From positions 2,542,001-2,606,000 of the forward strand of contig NZ_CP108364.1 in assembly GCF_035946055.1 (NCBI RefSeq): DNA of 64,000 bases, written 5' to 3'. Position numbers and translations under genes: made by a program. Each line of letters opens with the position of its first letter. The stretch's first letter is position 1. The notes beneath the pieces are model-generated. The model was not told the DNA's origin. It searched no databases and worked only from the letters and a program-made list of their open reading frames with translations. The DNA is from Streptomyces sp. NBC_01341. GTDB lineage: Bacteria > Actinomycetota > Actinomycetes > Streptomycetales > Streptomycetaceae. This document shows, piece by piece, positions 1-10,809 of this stretch.

Positions 1-819
<819 letters not shown>

Positions 820-982
820 CGTGCCCCCTCTGTTCACCGCTCCGGCATCCTGTCTCCCCCAGCCTGTACGGCGGTCCGGCCGTCGGACAGGGCGCAGAGC
901 GGGCGCGCGGAATCGGGAGCACGGCATTCCGGAGCCGGCCCGGGGGCCGCAACGCCCCGGACCGGCTCCGGCCGCCCGGTCG

Positions 983-1423
983 GACCAGGGGGAGACCCGG
1001 CGCCGGATAGGCGTCCATCATGGCCTTCACTTCGCCCCTGACCTTGGAAACGGCCGCTTCGTCACCTGTACGTGCGGCTTCGACCACAAGATCGATCCAC
1101 TGCGCGACCGCGCCCGTCTCGGACGCGGGGATGCCGCGGGAGGTGAGCGCCGGGGTGCCGATGCGGATCCCGGACGGGTCGAAGGGCTTACGGGGGTCGT
1201 ACGGCACGGTGTGGTGGTTGACGACGATCCCCGCCCGGTCGAGCGCCTTGGCCACGACCTTGCCGGAGACCCCCTTGGCCGTGAGGTCGGCCAGCAGCAC
1301 GTGGTTGTCCGTGCCGCCGGAGACGAGGTCGAAGCCGCGCGCCGCGAGTTCCTCGCCCAGCGCACGTGCGTTGGCGGCCACCTCGCGGGCGTACGCGGCG
1401 AATTCGGCTCCGGCCGCCCCGTG
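983..1423 (-). pseudogene. glyA: 3' fragment of serine hydroxymethyltransferase (glyA)
   Basis: An open stretch beginning just after an in-frame TGA (about 1423) reads AEFAAYAREVAANARALGEE and continues with SGGTDNHVLLADL, VVNHHTVPYD and SGIRIGTPALTSRG. These are the C-terminal small-domain motifs of serine hydroxymethyltransferase. Only about 145 of the usual 420 residues are present. The PLP-binding lysine and the whole large domain are missing, and no matching upstream sequence is visible. The native end (PAPGL) is reached near 985, after which the frame runs on without a stop. I read it as a gene fragment left by a partial duplication or deletion. A full-length glyA presumably exists elsewhere. 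Confidence 0.85.
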
Positions 1424-1457
1424 TCACGGCGGACGCCGTACGCGCCAGTCGCGGCAA

Positions 1458-1477
1458 TCCGCACTTTACTGTGCGGA
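1458..1477 (+). terminator. Short hairpin upstream of the membrane-protein gene
   Basis: TCCGCAC and GTGCGGA form a 7-bp stem around a 6-base loop, between the glyA fragment and the next gene. There is no U tract. It may be a terminator left from the original glyA neighbourhood or a regulatory hairpin. The evidence is limited to the inverted repeat. Confidence 0.35.
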
Positions 1478-1557
1478 CGGCCGGAAGCACGCGTGAACAG
1501 GGACGAAAGTGGGCAGCTACCCCGGGACCTGACGGGATTCGACGGTGGGGGACCGTA

Positions 1558-3219
1558 ATGGAGTCGCGCGATCAGTCGGACATGCCCGAACACGGGCCCG
1601 GACCGTGGTCCGCCGCCCGGGACGGCCGGGGAGACGTGGAGCCGCCGCCTCCCCCGTCCCGGCCCCCGACGGCCGTACCGCCGCCCCCCGGGGCCCCGCT
1701 CCGCGCCGTCGCCGCGGGACTGCTCAGCCTCTCCGGACTGGGGCTGGGCCACGTCCTGGTGCGCCGCTGGGGCAGGGCGGCGGTGAGCTGGGCGGCGACC
1801 GCCGCGTTCCTCCTGGTGGCGCTGCCCGCGGATCCGGACGGCGTTCCCGCGCTCCTCGTGGCCGTCTACGTCCTGCTGCTCGTCCTCGCGGGCGCCGACG
1901 CGGCCCGCATCGCACTGCGCACGGAGTTCGGAGGGTGGCCCCGGCCGGCACTGGCGGCGGTGGTCGGGCTGGCCCTGCTCGCCGTCCCGGTCGCCGCGAC
2001 GTCGGCATACGGCTCGGCGAGGGACGAGGCGAGGGAACAGGAGTTGCTCGACCGCCTGAGGGAGGGCGACGAGCTGGTCACGAAGGCCGCGAAGAACTCG
2101 TTCGCCCTCTCCGGGCCCGACTACCGCTACGCGCTCACGCTCTACCGCGAACTGGGGGAGGACCACCCCGGCTCGCGGGCGGCCGCCCTGGTGCCCGAGC
2201 GCCTGGAGGCCTACTACACCGCGATCTCCACCCCGTACCGCGCGAAGGACTACTGCGCGGCGATCGACCCGCTGACGTTTCTGCGGACCCTGCCCGACAC
2301 GGTGGACCGGAAGCTGCTCGGCGACCTCCCCGGCAGGGCCGACGCGCCGCTGGCCGAGTCCCTGTACGCGTGCGGTGTCTCGCGTCTGAACGGTTCGGGG
2401 ACGGAGTCCGGCGGCACGGAACTGACCGCCCTGCTGCGCACGTTCCCCGATTCCGCCCAGGCCGGACAGGTGGGTCCGGCGGTCAGCGGGAAGATCCGGC
2501 AGCAGGTGGCGGACCTGAAGGGCGAGGACCCGTGCGCCGTCACCGACGGACTGCGCCGCACGAGCACGCTGGTCGCCGGTCTTCCCGGGACGTCCTCGCC
2601 CGCCCTGAGTACGCAGGCGGCCGCGGGGGTCCGCGACGGTGTGTACGCCTGCGGGGTCGACGAGTTCGAGGACGGCAGGTTCAGCGAGGCGCGGCAGACC
2701 CTGACGGACTTCGCGGACGCCTACACGGGCGACCGACGCCGGGGGCACGCCGAGGACATCGCCGTCGCCGCCGAGATAGCGGAGGTCCGCCCGGCGGCCG
2801 GCAAGCGGCTGCCGCCGTCGGGCGGGGCCGGGGGCACCCGCATGGAACTCGTCATCAGCAACGACGCCCCCAACGGCGTGGAGGTGCTGTACACCGGCCC
2901 GGTCACCGGCACGGTGAACCTGAAGCCGTGCGGAAGCTGCGACCGGTACAGCAGCGAGGCCACCGGAGCGGCCCGCGCCTGCCGGGCGAGCGGGACGTCG
3001 TACCCGAAGGCCAGGCTGCGGCTCCCGGCGGGCGAGTACCACTTCCTGTACAAGCACGACACGGGCGCGTCGACCGAGGTGGACAGCTACGCATCCGGTT
3101 CCAAGGTCAAGCCGGGCTACTCGTACACGAGTTGCACGTACGTCATCGAGAGGGACAGGTACGGGCTGGACCTGCCGTCGCTCCCGGACCCGCTGAAACC
3201 GGCGTCGCTGGTCCGCTGA
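1558..3219 (+). CDS. Membrane protein with TPR-like extracytoplasmic region, function unknown
   Basis: The protein has 553 residues. The ATG follows a GGTGGGGGA ribosome site; an in-frame upstream extension has no family features. The N-terminus is Pro-rich (residues 20-45). Three or four hydrophobic helices lie between about 48 and 150, followed by a long region of alpha-helical repeats that looks TPR-like, with phrases such as YRYALTLYRELGEDHPGS and FSEARQTLTDFADAYTGD. Paired Cys residues (FKPCGSCD-like, around 460) occur near the end. It is probably anchored with the repeat region outside the membrane. No enzymatic motif is recognised. It is convergent with ku, 27 bp away, with no obvious terminator between. 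Confidence 0.7.
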   Translation: MESRDQSDMPEHGPGPWSAARDGRGDVEPPPPPSRPPTAVPPPPGAPLRAVAAGLLSLSGLGLGHVLVRRWGRAAVSWAATAAFLLVALPADPDGVPALLVAVYVLLLVLAGADAARIALRTEFGGWPRPALAAVVGLALLAVPVAATSAYGSARDEAREQELLDRLREGDELVTKAAKNSFALSGPDYRYALTLYRELGEDHPGSRAAALVPERLEAYYTAISTPYRAKDYCAAIDPLTFLRTLPDTVDRKLLGDLPGRADAPLAESLYACGVSRLNGSGTESGGTELTALLRTFPDSAQAGQVGPAVSGKIRQQVADLKGEDPCAVTDGLRRTSTLVAGLPGTSSPALSTQAAAGVRDGVYACGVDEFEDGRFSEARQTLTDFADAYTGDRRRGHAEDIAVAAEIAEVRPAAGKRLPPSGGAGGTRMELVISNDAPNGVEVLYTGPVTGTVNLKPCGSCDRYSSEATGAARACRASGTSYPKARLRLPAGEYHFLYKHDTGASTEVDSYASGSKVKPGYSYTSCTYVIERDRYGLDLPSLPDPLKPASLVR

Positions 3220-3246
3220 CGGGGGCGCCTGACCCGACGGCTCGGC

Positions 3247-4338
3247 TCAGGCCGGCGAACGCTTCCGGGTGCCCGCGGCGGTCTTCTCCGCCGCGGCCCC
3301 GGTCGTCGTCTTCTTCCGCGCCGTCTTGGGGGCCGCCTTCTCGGCCGGGGCCTTCTTCGCCGTCGTCCGTCCGGTGGCCGCCTTCTTCGCCGGGGCCTTC
3401 TTCGTCGCGGACTTCTTCGCCGCGGACTTCGCGGGTGCGGTCCCCTTCCGTGCGCCCCCGCCCTGCGCCGCCTTCTTCCCGGCCGTGCCGCCGGCCCCGC
3501 CCGGACGGGGAGTCCGGCCCTCTATCGGGTGGACGTCGGCGTGCTTGCCGTCCTCCCGCTCCCCCTTGGACTCCTCGGCCGCCCGCACACTGTTCTCCAG
3601 CGCCGCCATCAGGTCGATCACCTTGCCGCCGGTCTCCTCGGCCTCCTCCTCCGCGACGGGTTCACCGGCGGCCTTCGCCGCGACGAGCTCCTCGACCGCC
3701 TCGCGGTAGTCGTCGTGGAGCGTGTCGAGGTCGGCCTCCCCGAGCGTGTTCATCAGGGCGTCGGCCAGGTCGAGTTCGGCGTCGCGGATCTTGACCCCGG
3801 AGTCCGGCGCGACATCCTCGGGGGCACGGATCTCGTCCGGCCAGAGCAGGCCGTGCATCGCGATCACGTCACCGGTCACCCGCAGCATGCCGAGGCGCTC
3901 CCGGCCGCGGAGCGCGTACTTCGCCACGGCCACCTTCCCGCTGCGCCTCAGCGCCTCGCGCAGCAGGGCGTAGGGCTTGGAGGCGGGGACCCCGTTGGCC
4001 TGGAGGTAGTAGGCGGAGTCCAGCTGGAGGGGATCGATCGCCGACGAGGGTACGAACCCCTCGATCTCGATGGTCTTGGCGGTGGGGAGCGGGAGCGAGG
4101 CGAGGTCCTCGTCGGTCACGGGGATCACCGTGCCGTCCTCCCCCTCGAAGGCCTTGACCGTCTCGGAGGCGGGGACCTCCTCCTCGTCCAGCTCGCACAC
4201 CTTGCGGTACCGGATGCGGCCGCCGTCGGAGAGGTGGATCTGCCGGAAGGAGATGGCGTGGTTCTCCGTGGCGTTCATGAGCTTGACGGGGATGCTGACC
4301 AGTCCGAAGGAAATGGCGCCGTTCCAGATGGACCTCAC
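3247..4338 (-). CDS. ku: Ku protein (non-homologous end joining)
   Basis: This 363-residue protein opens MRSIWNGAISFGLVSIPVKL, the signature start of bacterial Ku, and carries the Ku core through about residue 260. Bacterial Ku homodimers ring DNA ends and recruit LigD in non-homologous end joining. The last 100 residues are a Lys/Ala-rich tail (KKAAQ, KKSATKKAPAKKAAT repeats) of the kind found in Streptomyces and mycobacterial Ku, which is known in some species to extend DNA binding. The gene is divergent from the LigD-type polymerase gene with only 59 bp between them, so the two probably share a control region. No ligase domain is encoded nearby. Confidence 0.96.
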   Translation of the reverse strand: MRSIWNGAISFGLVSIPVKLMNATENHAISFRQIHLSDGGRIRYRKVCELDEEEVPASETVKAFEGEDGTVIPVTDEDLASLPLPTAKTIEIEGFVPSSAIDPLQLDSAYYLQANGVPASKPYALLREALRRSGKVAVAKYALRGRERLGMLRVTGDVIAMHGLLWPDEIRAPEDVAPDSGVKIRDAELDLADALMNTLGEADLDTLHDDYREAVEELVAAKAAGEPVAEEEAEETGGKVIDLMAALENSVRAAEESKGEREDGKHADVHPIEGRTPRPGGAGGTAGKKAAQGGGARKGTAPAKSAAKKSATKKAPAKKAATGRTTAKKAPAEKAAPKTARKKTTTGAAAEKTAAGTRKRSPA

Positions 4339-4397
4339 CGTTCACCCCTTACGCCCGCACTGACCGCATCGGTACGATTTCGTGTGATTCTTATCGT

Positions 4398-5291
4398 ATG
4401 ACGCCGATCACGGAGGTGGAGGGGCGGCGCCTGGCGCTCAGCAACCTCGACAAGGTGCTGTACCCGGCGACCGGGACCACCAAGGGCGAGGTGCTGCACT
4501 ACTACGCGGCCACGGCGGCGGACGCGATGCTCCCGCACCTGCGGGGCCGCCCGCTGTCCTTCCTCAGATATCCGGACGGACCCGAGGGGCTGCGCTTCTT
4601 CACCAAGAATCCACCGCCGGGTACACCCGACTGGGTGCGTACGGCCCCAGTCCCCCGCCACGACGAGCCGGAGGCCCGCCAGGTGCTCGTGGAGGACCTG
4701 CCCTCGCTGGTGTGGGCGGCCAACCTGGTGGTCGAGTTCCACACCCACCAGTGGCGGCAGGACTCCCCCGCGCGCGCCGATCTGATGGTGTTCGACCTCG
4801 ATCCCGGACCGCCCGCGAGCATCCTCGAATGCCGCACGGTCGCCCTCTGGCTGCGCGAGCGGCTGGCCGCCGACGGGCTGTCCTCGTACGGGAAGACCTC
4901 CGGCTCCAAGGGACTGCATCTGCTCGTTCCTCTGGAGCCCACACCCTCCGAGGAGGTCACGGCGTACGCGAAGGGCCTGGCCGTCGAGGCGCGGGGCGCC
5001 CTGCCCGAGCTGGCCGTGTACCGGATGACCCGGGCGCTCCGGCCCGGGAAGGTGTTCGTGGACTTCAGCCAGAACGCCGCCGCGAAGACCACCGCCGCCC
5101 CGTACACCCTGCGCGCGAAGGGCCGCCCGACCGTCTCCGCGCCCGTCACCTGGGACGAGATCGAGGCGTGCGGGGACCCGGACGAGCTGGTGTTCCTGGC
5201 CGGCGACATGCCCGCACGGCTGGACCGGTACGGCGATCTGCTCGGCCCGCTGAACGATCCGGGGCAGGCCCGGCCCCTGCCCGGCGACTGA
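4398..5291 (+). CDS. LigD-type polymerase/primase domain protein (stand-alone)
   Basis: This 297-residue protein is homologous to the polymerase domain of LigD, an archaeo-eukaryotic primase that fills gaps with ribonucleotides or deoxynucleotides during end joining. The metal-binding aspartates are visible in VFDLDPG (D133, D135), the nucleotide-binding motif in SGSKGLHLLVPL (168-179), and the third acidic residue in KVFVDFSQN (D222). There is no ligase or 3'-phosphoesterase domain, unlike the three-domain LigD of mycobacteria. It is divergent from ku, which supports a joint role at DNA ends. A separate ATP-dependent ligase must be supplied from elsewhere. Confidence 0.93.
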   Translation: MTPITEVEGRRLALSNLDKVLYPATGTTKGEVLHYYAATAADAMLPHLRGRPLSFLRYPDGPEGLRFFTKNPPPGTPDWVRTAPVPRHDEPEARQVLVEDLPSLVWAANLVVEFHTHQWRQDSPARADLMVFDLDPGPPASILECRTVALWLRERLAADGLSSYGKTSGSKGLHLLVPLEPTPSEEVTAYAKGLAVEARGALPELAVYRMTRALRPGKVFVDFSQNAAAKTTAAPYTLRAKGRPTVSAPVTWDEIEACGDPDELVFLAGDMPARLDRYGDLLGPLNDPGQARPLPGD

Positions 5292-5453
5292 GGGGAGCAG
5301 AACGCACACAGCCTGTTCACAGCCCCGGCGGGTGCGGCGGGGAAAGGCCGCAAGTGAGGGGTGGACTGTCCTGGCGGTGGTGCACACTCTGCCCAGACGC
5401 TGCTTCTCGGACTCGGTTCCGGGAGCGGAGAAAAAACACGGGGAGGGTGTGGC

Positions 5454-7583
5454 GTGTTCGCGGGGATCGACGAGGTCGACTGGGCCTCGATGGAGCATGC
5501 CTACGGCCCGGCGGACGACGTGCCGGGCCTCCTCCACGGGCTCGCGTCGGCCGATCCGGCGGAGCGGGAGAGCGCGCTGGACGGGATGTACGGCGCGGTG
5601 CACCACCAGGGCGACGTGTACGCCTGCACCCTCGCCTGCATCCCCTTCCTCTTCGAGCTGGCCGCGCATCCGGGGATACGCGACCGGGGCGGCATAGTCG
5701 AGCTGCTCACGAGCATCGGCGGCATCGACCTGGACGAGACCGACGAGGACGACCTGGCCGAGCTGGACGAGGACGAGATCGAGGGAGTCGCGAACTACGC
5801 GATGGCGGCGGCCGCCGTCTCCGCCGGCTCCTCGGTGTTCTTCGAGCTGGTCGCCGACGAGGACCCCGGGGTGCGTCTCGCGGCCCCGCTGGCCCTCGCC
5901 ACGCTGCACGGCCGGCCGGTGCGGGTGCTCGCCCTGCTGCGGGAGCGGCTCCCGGTGGAGACGGACGACGAGGTGCGGCTCGCGCTCGTCGAGGCCGCCG
6001 GCCGGGTCGCGCTGCGCCACCGGCCGCTCGCGGGGCAGGCGGCGGACTGGCTGAGCAGGCTCGCCGCCGAGGCCTACCCGCCGGGGTTGCGACTCGCGGC
6101 CCTCGCCCAGCTGGCCAGATGTGCCCCGGACGCGCTGCCCGGCGATGTCGTTCGGGTGGTCTCGGGGCTGCTGCGTGAGCTGCGTTCCCGGCCCGCCGCC
6201 CCGGAGCCGTCGCCCTCGCCCGCGCCGGGCGCGGACGACGCGGCGGGCGACCGGACCACCGCGCCCACGCTGGTGGGACAGCTGCGGGCGCTGTCCGCCG
6301 AGGAGTCCGCGGGCCGCAGCACCCCGTGGGCCGCCGACCTGCTGCGGACCCTGCACAGCGGCCTGGACGACCGGGTAGCGGACCGCACGGCGCTGCTGGC
6401 GGACCAGTTGGGCAGCCCGGACCCCTGGCAGCGCATCGACGCCGTACGGATGAGCGGCGGGCTGATGCGGGCCTGGCGCGGTTCGTACGACGAACTGGTG
6501 CGGCTGGTGGGTGTGCAGCTGGCCGATCCGGAGCCGCGCCTCGCCGACGCCGCCTCGCACGTGCTGGAGGAGCTCTTCGCCCTGGCCGCACCGGCGGCCG
6601 ACGCCCTGGCCGCGCGGGTGGCGGCGGATCCGGGGTCCTGGGTGAAGGAGTGGGCGAGCGGGCCGCCCGGCCTCGGCTCGTCGGTGAAGGCGCTGGCCAG
6701 GCTCGGCGACGCCCGGGTCCTGCCCGCGCTCGCGGCGGCGCTGGAACGGCCGGAGGTCCCGCACGACGTGGGCTTCGCGATCGGTCACCTCGGGGCGGCG
6801 GCGGCGCCGCTGGCCGGGGTGCTGCGACGCAGGCTGGGCGAGCTCGGCCTGGACGAGGGTGCCTACGACCGGGCGAGTCCGCTGCTCGGCGGGCTGACCG
6901 CCCTGCGGGCGGGCGAGGCCGCCCCGGAGGTGCTGCGGGTGCTGCGGGGGGCTCCCGAGTACCGGGGGGAGTGGCTGCGCACGGCCGCACTGCGGGCGCT
7001 GGGTTCGTTCGGCCCCGATGCGGAGTGCGCCGTGCCCGAGCTGCGCCGTCTGATCGCCCGGCCGGGCACCGCGGCCGCGACGGAGGCGGCCGAGGCCCTG
7101 TGGGCGGTCACCGGGGACACCCGGGCCGTGCTTCCGGTGCTGGCGGAGGGTCTGCGCACCGAGCAGGTGCACGACGCCCGGGCGGCGGCGAGCGCGCTGG
7201 GGGCCCTGGGCAGGAGCGCCGGGGTGGTGGCGCCGCGGCTGCGGGCCCTGCTGGAGCACGACGAGCTGTGGCTGCGCGTCGAGGCGGCGATCGCGTTGTG
7301 GAAGGTCTCGGGCCGGACCGGTGACGTGGTGCCGGTGCTGCTCTCGGCCTGGGAGAGGAACCGTCACGCCAGAGTCCGGGTCGCGGAATGCCTGGCGCGG
7401 ATGGGGCCCGCTGGGGCAGGGTCGGACGCGACGCGGGTGCTGCGTGCGGAGCTCCACTCCGTACGCCGCCACAACGCGATGGACGGCGGCTACGGCAGTC
7501 ACGACACTCTTGAGGACGAGAAGCTGCTGGCGCTCTGCCGGCGGGCACTTCGGGAAGACACGGGGAAGGGATCCACATCATGA
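5454..7583 (+). CDS. HEAT-repeat protein
   Basis: The protein has 709 residues with a GTG start (VFAGIDEVDWASM) behind a GGGGAGGG site; longer in-frame starts lack a ribosome site. It consists almost entirely of helical pairs of the HEAT/PBS-lyase-like type. Examples are DPGVRLAAPLALATLHGRP, VRLALVEAAGRVALRHR, DARVLPALAAALERPEVPHD and ARAAASALGALGRSAGVVAP. Such solenoids act as protein-binding scaffolds. No catalytic domain, signal peptide or membrane segment is seen. Its stop overlaps the start of the following zinc-ribbon gene (ATGA), so the two are translationally coupled and probably work together. The role is unknown. Confidence 0.85.
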   Translation: MFAGIDEVDWASMEHAYGPADDVPGLLHGLASADPAERESALDGMYGAVHHQGDVYACTLACIPFLFELAAHPGIRDRGGIVELLTSIGGIDLDETDEDDLAELDEDEIEGVANYAMAAAAVSAGSSVFFELVADEDPGVRLAAPLALATLHGRPVRVLALLRERLPVETDDEVRLALVEAAGRVALRHRPLAGQAADWLSRLAAEAYPPGLRLAALAQLARCAPDALPGDVVRVVSGLLRELRSRPAAPEPSPSPAPGADDAAGDRTTAPTLVGQLRALSAEESAGRSTPWAADLLRTLHSGLDDRVADRTALLADQLGSPDPWQRIDAVRMSGGLMRAWRGSYDELVRLVGVQLADPEPRLADAASHVLEELFALAAPAADALAARVAADPGSWVKEWASGPPGLGSSVKALARLGDARVLPALAAALERPEVPHDVGFAIGHLGAAAAPLAGVLRRRLGELGLDEGAYDRASPLLGGLTALRAGEAAPEVLRVLRGAPEYRGEWLRTAALRALGSFGPDAECAVPELRRLIARPGTAAATEAAEALWAVTGDTRAVLPVLAEGLRTEQVHDARAAASALGALGRSAGVVAPRLRALLEHDELWLRVEAAIALWKVSGRTGDVVPVLLSAWERNRHARVRVAECLARMGPAGAGSDATRVLRAELHSVRRHNAMDGGYGSHDTLEDEKLLALCRRALREDTGKGSTS

Positions 7584-7903
7584 TCATTTTCGGTACCAAG
7601 GGCTACCTCTACCAGTTGGCGGTCCTGACGATGGTGTGCGGCTGGTGCGGGAACCCCGCCGCGCACACCCTGCGCAAGCGGGTCACCAAGTTCACGCTGT
7701 TCTTCGTCCCGCTGTTCCCCTTCTCCACGAAGTACGCGACCCAGTGCACCTTCTGCGGCGGGGAGCGGAAGATACCGAAGGAGCAGGCCGACCAGCTTCT
7801 GGCCCAGGCGGCGCACGGCGGGCAGGACGGCAATCCGTACGGCGCGGCGCAGCAGCAGCCCGGTTTCGCGCCTCCTCCCGGCCAGAACCCGTACCAGCAC
7901 TGA
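7580..7903 (+). CDS. Small zinc-ribbon protein
   Basis: This 107-residue protein has two CxxC knuckles (CGWCG near residue 20 and CTFCGG near 57) that should bind one zinc. Between them is a hydrophobic stretch (FTLFFVPLFPFSTKYA) that may be membrane-associated. The tail is Gln/Pro/Gly-rich and disordered (AQQQPGFAPPPGQNPYQH). The family is widespread in actinobacteria and has no assigned function. It starts within the stop codon of the HEAT-repeat gene, a 4-base overlap that indicates coupled expression. Confidence 0.85.
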   Translation: MIIFGTKGYLYQLAVLTMVCGWCGNPAAHTLRKRVTKFTLFFVPLFPFSTKYATQCTFCGGERKIPKEQADQLLAQAAHGGQDGNPYGAAQQQPGFAPPPGQNPYQH

Positions 7904-7985
7904 GCCCGGCCCCGTGCGCCCGCCGACGGGTGTCACGAAGCTGACATAAGGGAAATAACACCCGGCGCTTGCTACGTTGCGGGGC

Positions 7986-9344
7986 ATGACCGCAACGACG
8001 GCGGAGGCACGACCGCCCGAGCTACGCCTGCCCAAGCGGCGCGGCGTGGAGCTCTCGCTCCTGATCGGGGCCGTGCTCATCTCCGTCTACGGCTACGCGG
8101 CCGTCGGCCTCGCCCGGAACGACGCCGTACCCCCCGATGTCGCCGGGTACGGCGCCGGTCTCGGCCTCCTCGCCCTGCTCGCCCATCTCGCGGTCCGCTT
8201 CCGTGCGCCCTTCGCCGATCCGCTGCTGCTGCCCATCGCGGTCCTGCTGAACGGGCTCGGCCTGGTGCTGATCTACCGTCTCGACCTGGAGACACCCAGG
8301 AACCAGGCGGCGACGACCCAGCTGATCTGGTCGACGCTCGGCGTCGCCTTCTTCATCGCCGTGGTCGTCGTCCTGCGCGACCACCGGGTGCTCCAGCGCT
8401 ACGCCTATCTGTCGGTCGCGGTGGCGCTGGTGCTGTTGATCGTCCCGATCTTCTTCCCCGCGGTGAACGGCGCGAAGATCTGGATCCGGATCGGCGGACT
8501 CTCCTTCCAGCCCGGCGAGTTCGCCAAGATCCTGCTCGCCGTGTTCTTCGCCGCCTACCTTGCGGCGAACCGCAACGCGCTGGCGTACACCGGCCGCAGG
8601 GTCTGGAAGCTCCAGCTCCCCACCGGCCGGGTCCTGGGCCCGATCGTCGCGATCTGGCTGCTCAGCGTCGGCGTGCTCGTCCTCGAACGGGACCTCGGCA
8701 CCTCGCTCCTCTTCTTCGGCCTGTTCGTGATCCTGCTGTACGTCGCCACCGGCCGTACCGGATGGATCGCCGTCGGCCTGCTGCTCGCCGCCGCAGGCGC
8801 CTTCGTCGTCGGCTCGTTCGAACCCCATGTGCACAGCCGCGTGGAGGACTGGCTGAACCCGTACGCCACGATCGAGGCCGGGCAGGGGCCGAGCCAGCTC
8901 GCCCAGTCCCTCTTCGCGTTCGCCGCAGGCGGGCTGTTCGGCACCGGGCTGGGGCTCGGGCACTCCATCCTCATCGGCTTCGCGGCCAAGTCCGACTTCA
9001 TCCTGGCGACCGCGGGCGAGGAGCTCGGCCTGGCCGGCCTCACCGCGGTCTTCCTGCTGTACGCGCTGCTCGTGGCCCGCGGCTTCCGGGCCGGCCTGGC
9101 TCTGCGGGACCCCTTCGGACGGCTGCTGTCCATCGGCCTCGCCTCGATCCTGGCACTCCAGGTCTTCGTCATCGCGGGCGGGGTGATGGGGCTGATCCCG
9201 TTGACCGGGATGGCGATGCCGTTCCTGGCCCAGGGCGGTTCGTCGGTCGTCACCAACTGGATCATCGTGGCCCTGCTGATCCGGGTCAGCGACGTGGCAC
9301 GCACCCCCGACCCCGATGCCGCCGCCGAGCGGGAGGAACCGTGA
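7986..9344 (+). CDS. FtsW/RodA/SpoVE (SEDS) peptidoglycan glycosyltransferase
   Basis: This 452-residue integral membrane protein has about ten transmembrane helices. Family motifs are present: [25 protein letters not shown], and near the end [20 protein letters not shown] proteins polymerise lipid II into glycan strands and work with a cognate class B PBP, and that partner is encoded immediately downstream. The ATG at this position is preferred over a TTG nine bases upstream. The gene overlaps the PBP gene by 4 bases (GTGA). Streptomyces have several SEDS/PBP pairs. With no division genes nearby, this one is more likely an accessory or sporulation-related synthase than FtsW itself. Confidence 0.93.
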   Translation: MTATTAEARPPELRLPKRRGVELSLLIGAVLISVYGYAAVGLARNDAVPPDVAGYGAGLGLLALLAHLAVRFRAPFADPLLLPIAVLLNGLGLVLIYRLDLETPRNQAATTQLIWSTLGVAFFIAVVVVLRDHRVLQRYAYLSVAVALVLLIVPIFFPAVNGAKIWIRIGGLSFQPGEFAKILLAVFFAAYLAANRNALAYTGRRVWKLQLPTGRVLGPIVAIWLLSVGVLVLERDLGTSLLFFGLFVILLYVATGRTGWIAVGLLLAAAGAFVVGSFEPHVHSRVEDWLNPYATIEAGQGPSQLAQSLFAFAAGGLFGTGLGLGHSILIGFAAKSDFILATAGEELGLAGLTAVFLLYALLVARGFRAGLALRDPFGRLLSIGLASILALQVFVIAGGVMGLIPLTGMAMPFLAQGGSSVVTNWIIVALLIRVSDVARTPDPDAAAEREEP

Positions 9345-10798
9345 TCCGCTACATCCGGCGGGCCGCCGGATTCTGCCTGCTCCTGCTCGTGGCCCTCCTC
9401 GCGAACGCCGCCCGCGTCCAGATCTTCGAGGCGGACGAGCTCAACTCCAACTCCGCCAACCGCCGCACCACCATCGACCGTTACGACCGGCCGCGCGGCA
9501 ACATCCTGGTCGGCGACGAATCCGTCACGGGTTCCCGGGACACCGGGGAACAGCTCGCGTACGAACGCACCTACCGCCACGGCCCGCTGTACGCACCCGT
9601 GACCGGCTACGCCTCGCAGACCTACGGCACGACGCTGCTGGAGAACGCCGAGGACGGCATCCTCTCCGGGACCGACCCGATCCTCGCCCCGCTCCCGCTG
9701 TGGGGCGACGTCACCCGAAGCCGGCAGCCGGGCGGAGACGTCGTGACCACCATCGACGCCTCGGCACAGCGGGCCGCGTACGAGGGGCTGGACGGCCGGC
9801 GCGGGGCGGTCGCGGCGCTGGACCCGGCCACGGGCCGCATCCTGGCCCTCGTCACCTCCCCCTCGTACGACCCCGAGGTGCTCTCCGGCACCGGGTCGTC
9901 CGTCACCGACGCCTGGACCCGGCTCAACCGCGCGCCGGGCCAGCCGCTGCTCAACCGCGCCATCCGGGAGACCTATCCGCCCGGCTCCACCTTCAAGATC
10001 GTGACTGCGGCGGCGGCGCTGGACGCGCGGGTGGTCACCGATCCGGACGCCGACACGGACACCCCGTCCCCGTACGTCCTGCCCGGCACGTCCACCGTGC
10101 TGCCCGACGAGGCACGGGGCTGCCGGAAGGCGTCCCTGGCGGAGGCGATCCGGGTGTCCTGCAACACCGTGATGGCGCACCTCGGCGTCGAGGTGGGGCT
10201 GGAGGGGATGCTGGAGGCGGTGGGCAGGTTCGGGTTCAACGACAACGACCTCAAGATCCCCTCCCGGGTGGCCCGCAGCAACTTCGACTCGGACATGACG
10301 GACGACCAGCTGGCCCTGTCCTCCATCGGCCAGTTCGACACGGCGGCGACCCCCCTCCAGATGGCGATGGTCGCCTCGGCCGTGGCCAACGGCGGCGAAC
10401 TCATGCGCCCCCGGCTGGTGGACCGGGTGACCACCGACGACGGCGACACGGTCCGGCAGCCGGGCAACGAGTCGTACCACCGTGCGATGAACCCGGCCAC
10501 GGCCCAGCAGCTCCAGCGGATGATGGTCGACGTCGTGGAGAACGGGACGGGGACGAACGGGGCCATCGACGGGGTGACGGTCGGCGGCAAGACAGGCACC
10601 GCCCAGCACGGCGTCGGCAACTCGGGGATCCCCTACGCCTGGTTCATCTCCTGGGCGCAGGCACCGGACTCCGGCCGGCCGGCGGTCGCCGTCGCTGTGG
10701 TCGTGGAGGACGCGTCGGCGGTCCGGGCCGATGTCAGCGGCGGCGGCGACGCCGCGCCTATCGCCCGGGCGGTGATGGAGGCGGCCCTGGAGGACTGA
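9341..10798 (+). CDS. Class B penicillin-binding protein (transpeptidase)
   Basis: The protein has 485 residues starting at a GTG in the stop of the SEDS gene. An N-terminal membrane anchor (residues 7-24) is followed by a short dimerisation region and a transpeptidase domain. The active-site motifs are complete: PPGSTFK (nucleophile S216, K219), SCN (273-275) and KTGT (417-420). It cross-links peptidoglycan on the outer face of the membrane and should be the partner of the SEDS polymerase before it. It resembles the PbpA group rather than FtsI, with a small non-catalytic module and no PASTA repeats. Confidence 0.93.
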   Translation: MIRYIRRAAGFCLLLLVALLANAARVQIFEADELNSNSANRRTTIDRYDRPRGNILVGDESVTGSRDTGEQLAYERTYRHGPLYAPVTGYASQTYGTTLLENAEDGILSGTDPILAPLPLWGDVTRSRQPGGDVVTTIDASAQRAAYEGLDGRRGAVAALDPATGRILALVTSPSYDPEVLSGTGSSVTDAWTRLNRAPGQPLLNRAIRETYPPGSTFKIVTAAAALDARVVTDPDADTDTPSPYVLPGTSTVLPDEARGCRKASLAEAIRVSCNTVMAHLGVEVGLEGMLEAVGRFGFNDNDLKIPSRVARSNFDSDMTDDQLALSSIGQFDTAATPLQMAMVASAVANGGELMRPRLVDRVTTDDGDTVRQPGNESYHRAMNPATAQQLQRMMVDVVENGTGTNGAIDGVTVGGKTGTAQHGVGNSGIPYAWFISWAQAPDSGRPAVAVAVVVEDASAVRADVSGGGDAAPIARAVMEAALED

Positions 10799-10809
10799 GA
10801 CTGGATTCC

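Noticed and set aside
4335..7502. 1055-codon minus-strand frame across the polymerase and HEAT-repeat genes
   Set aside because: It spans several real plus-strand genes and reads as Gln/Arg/His-rich noise.
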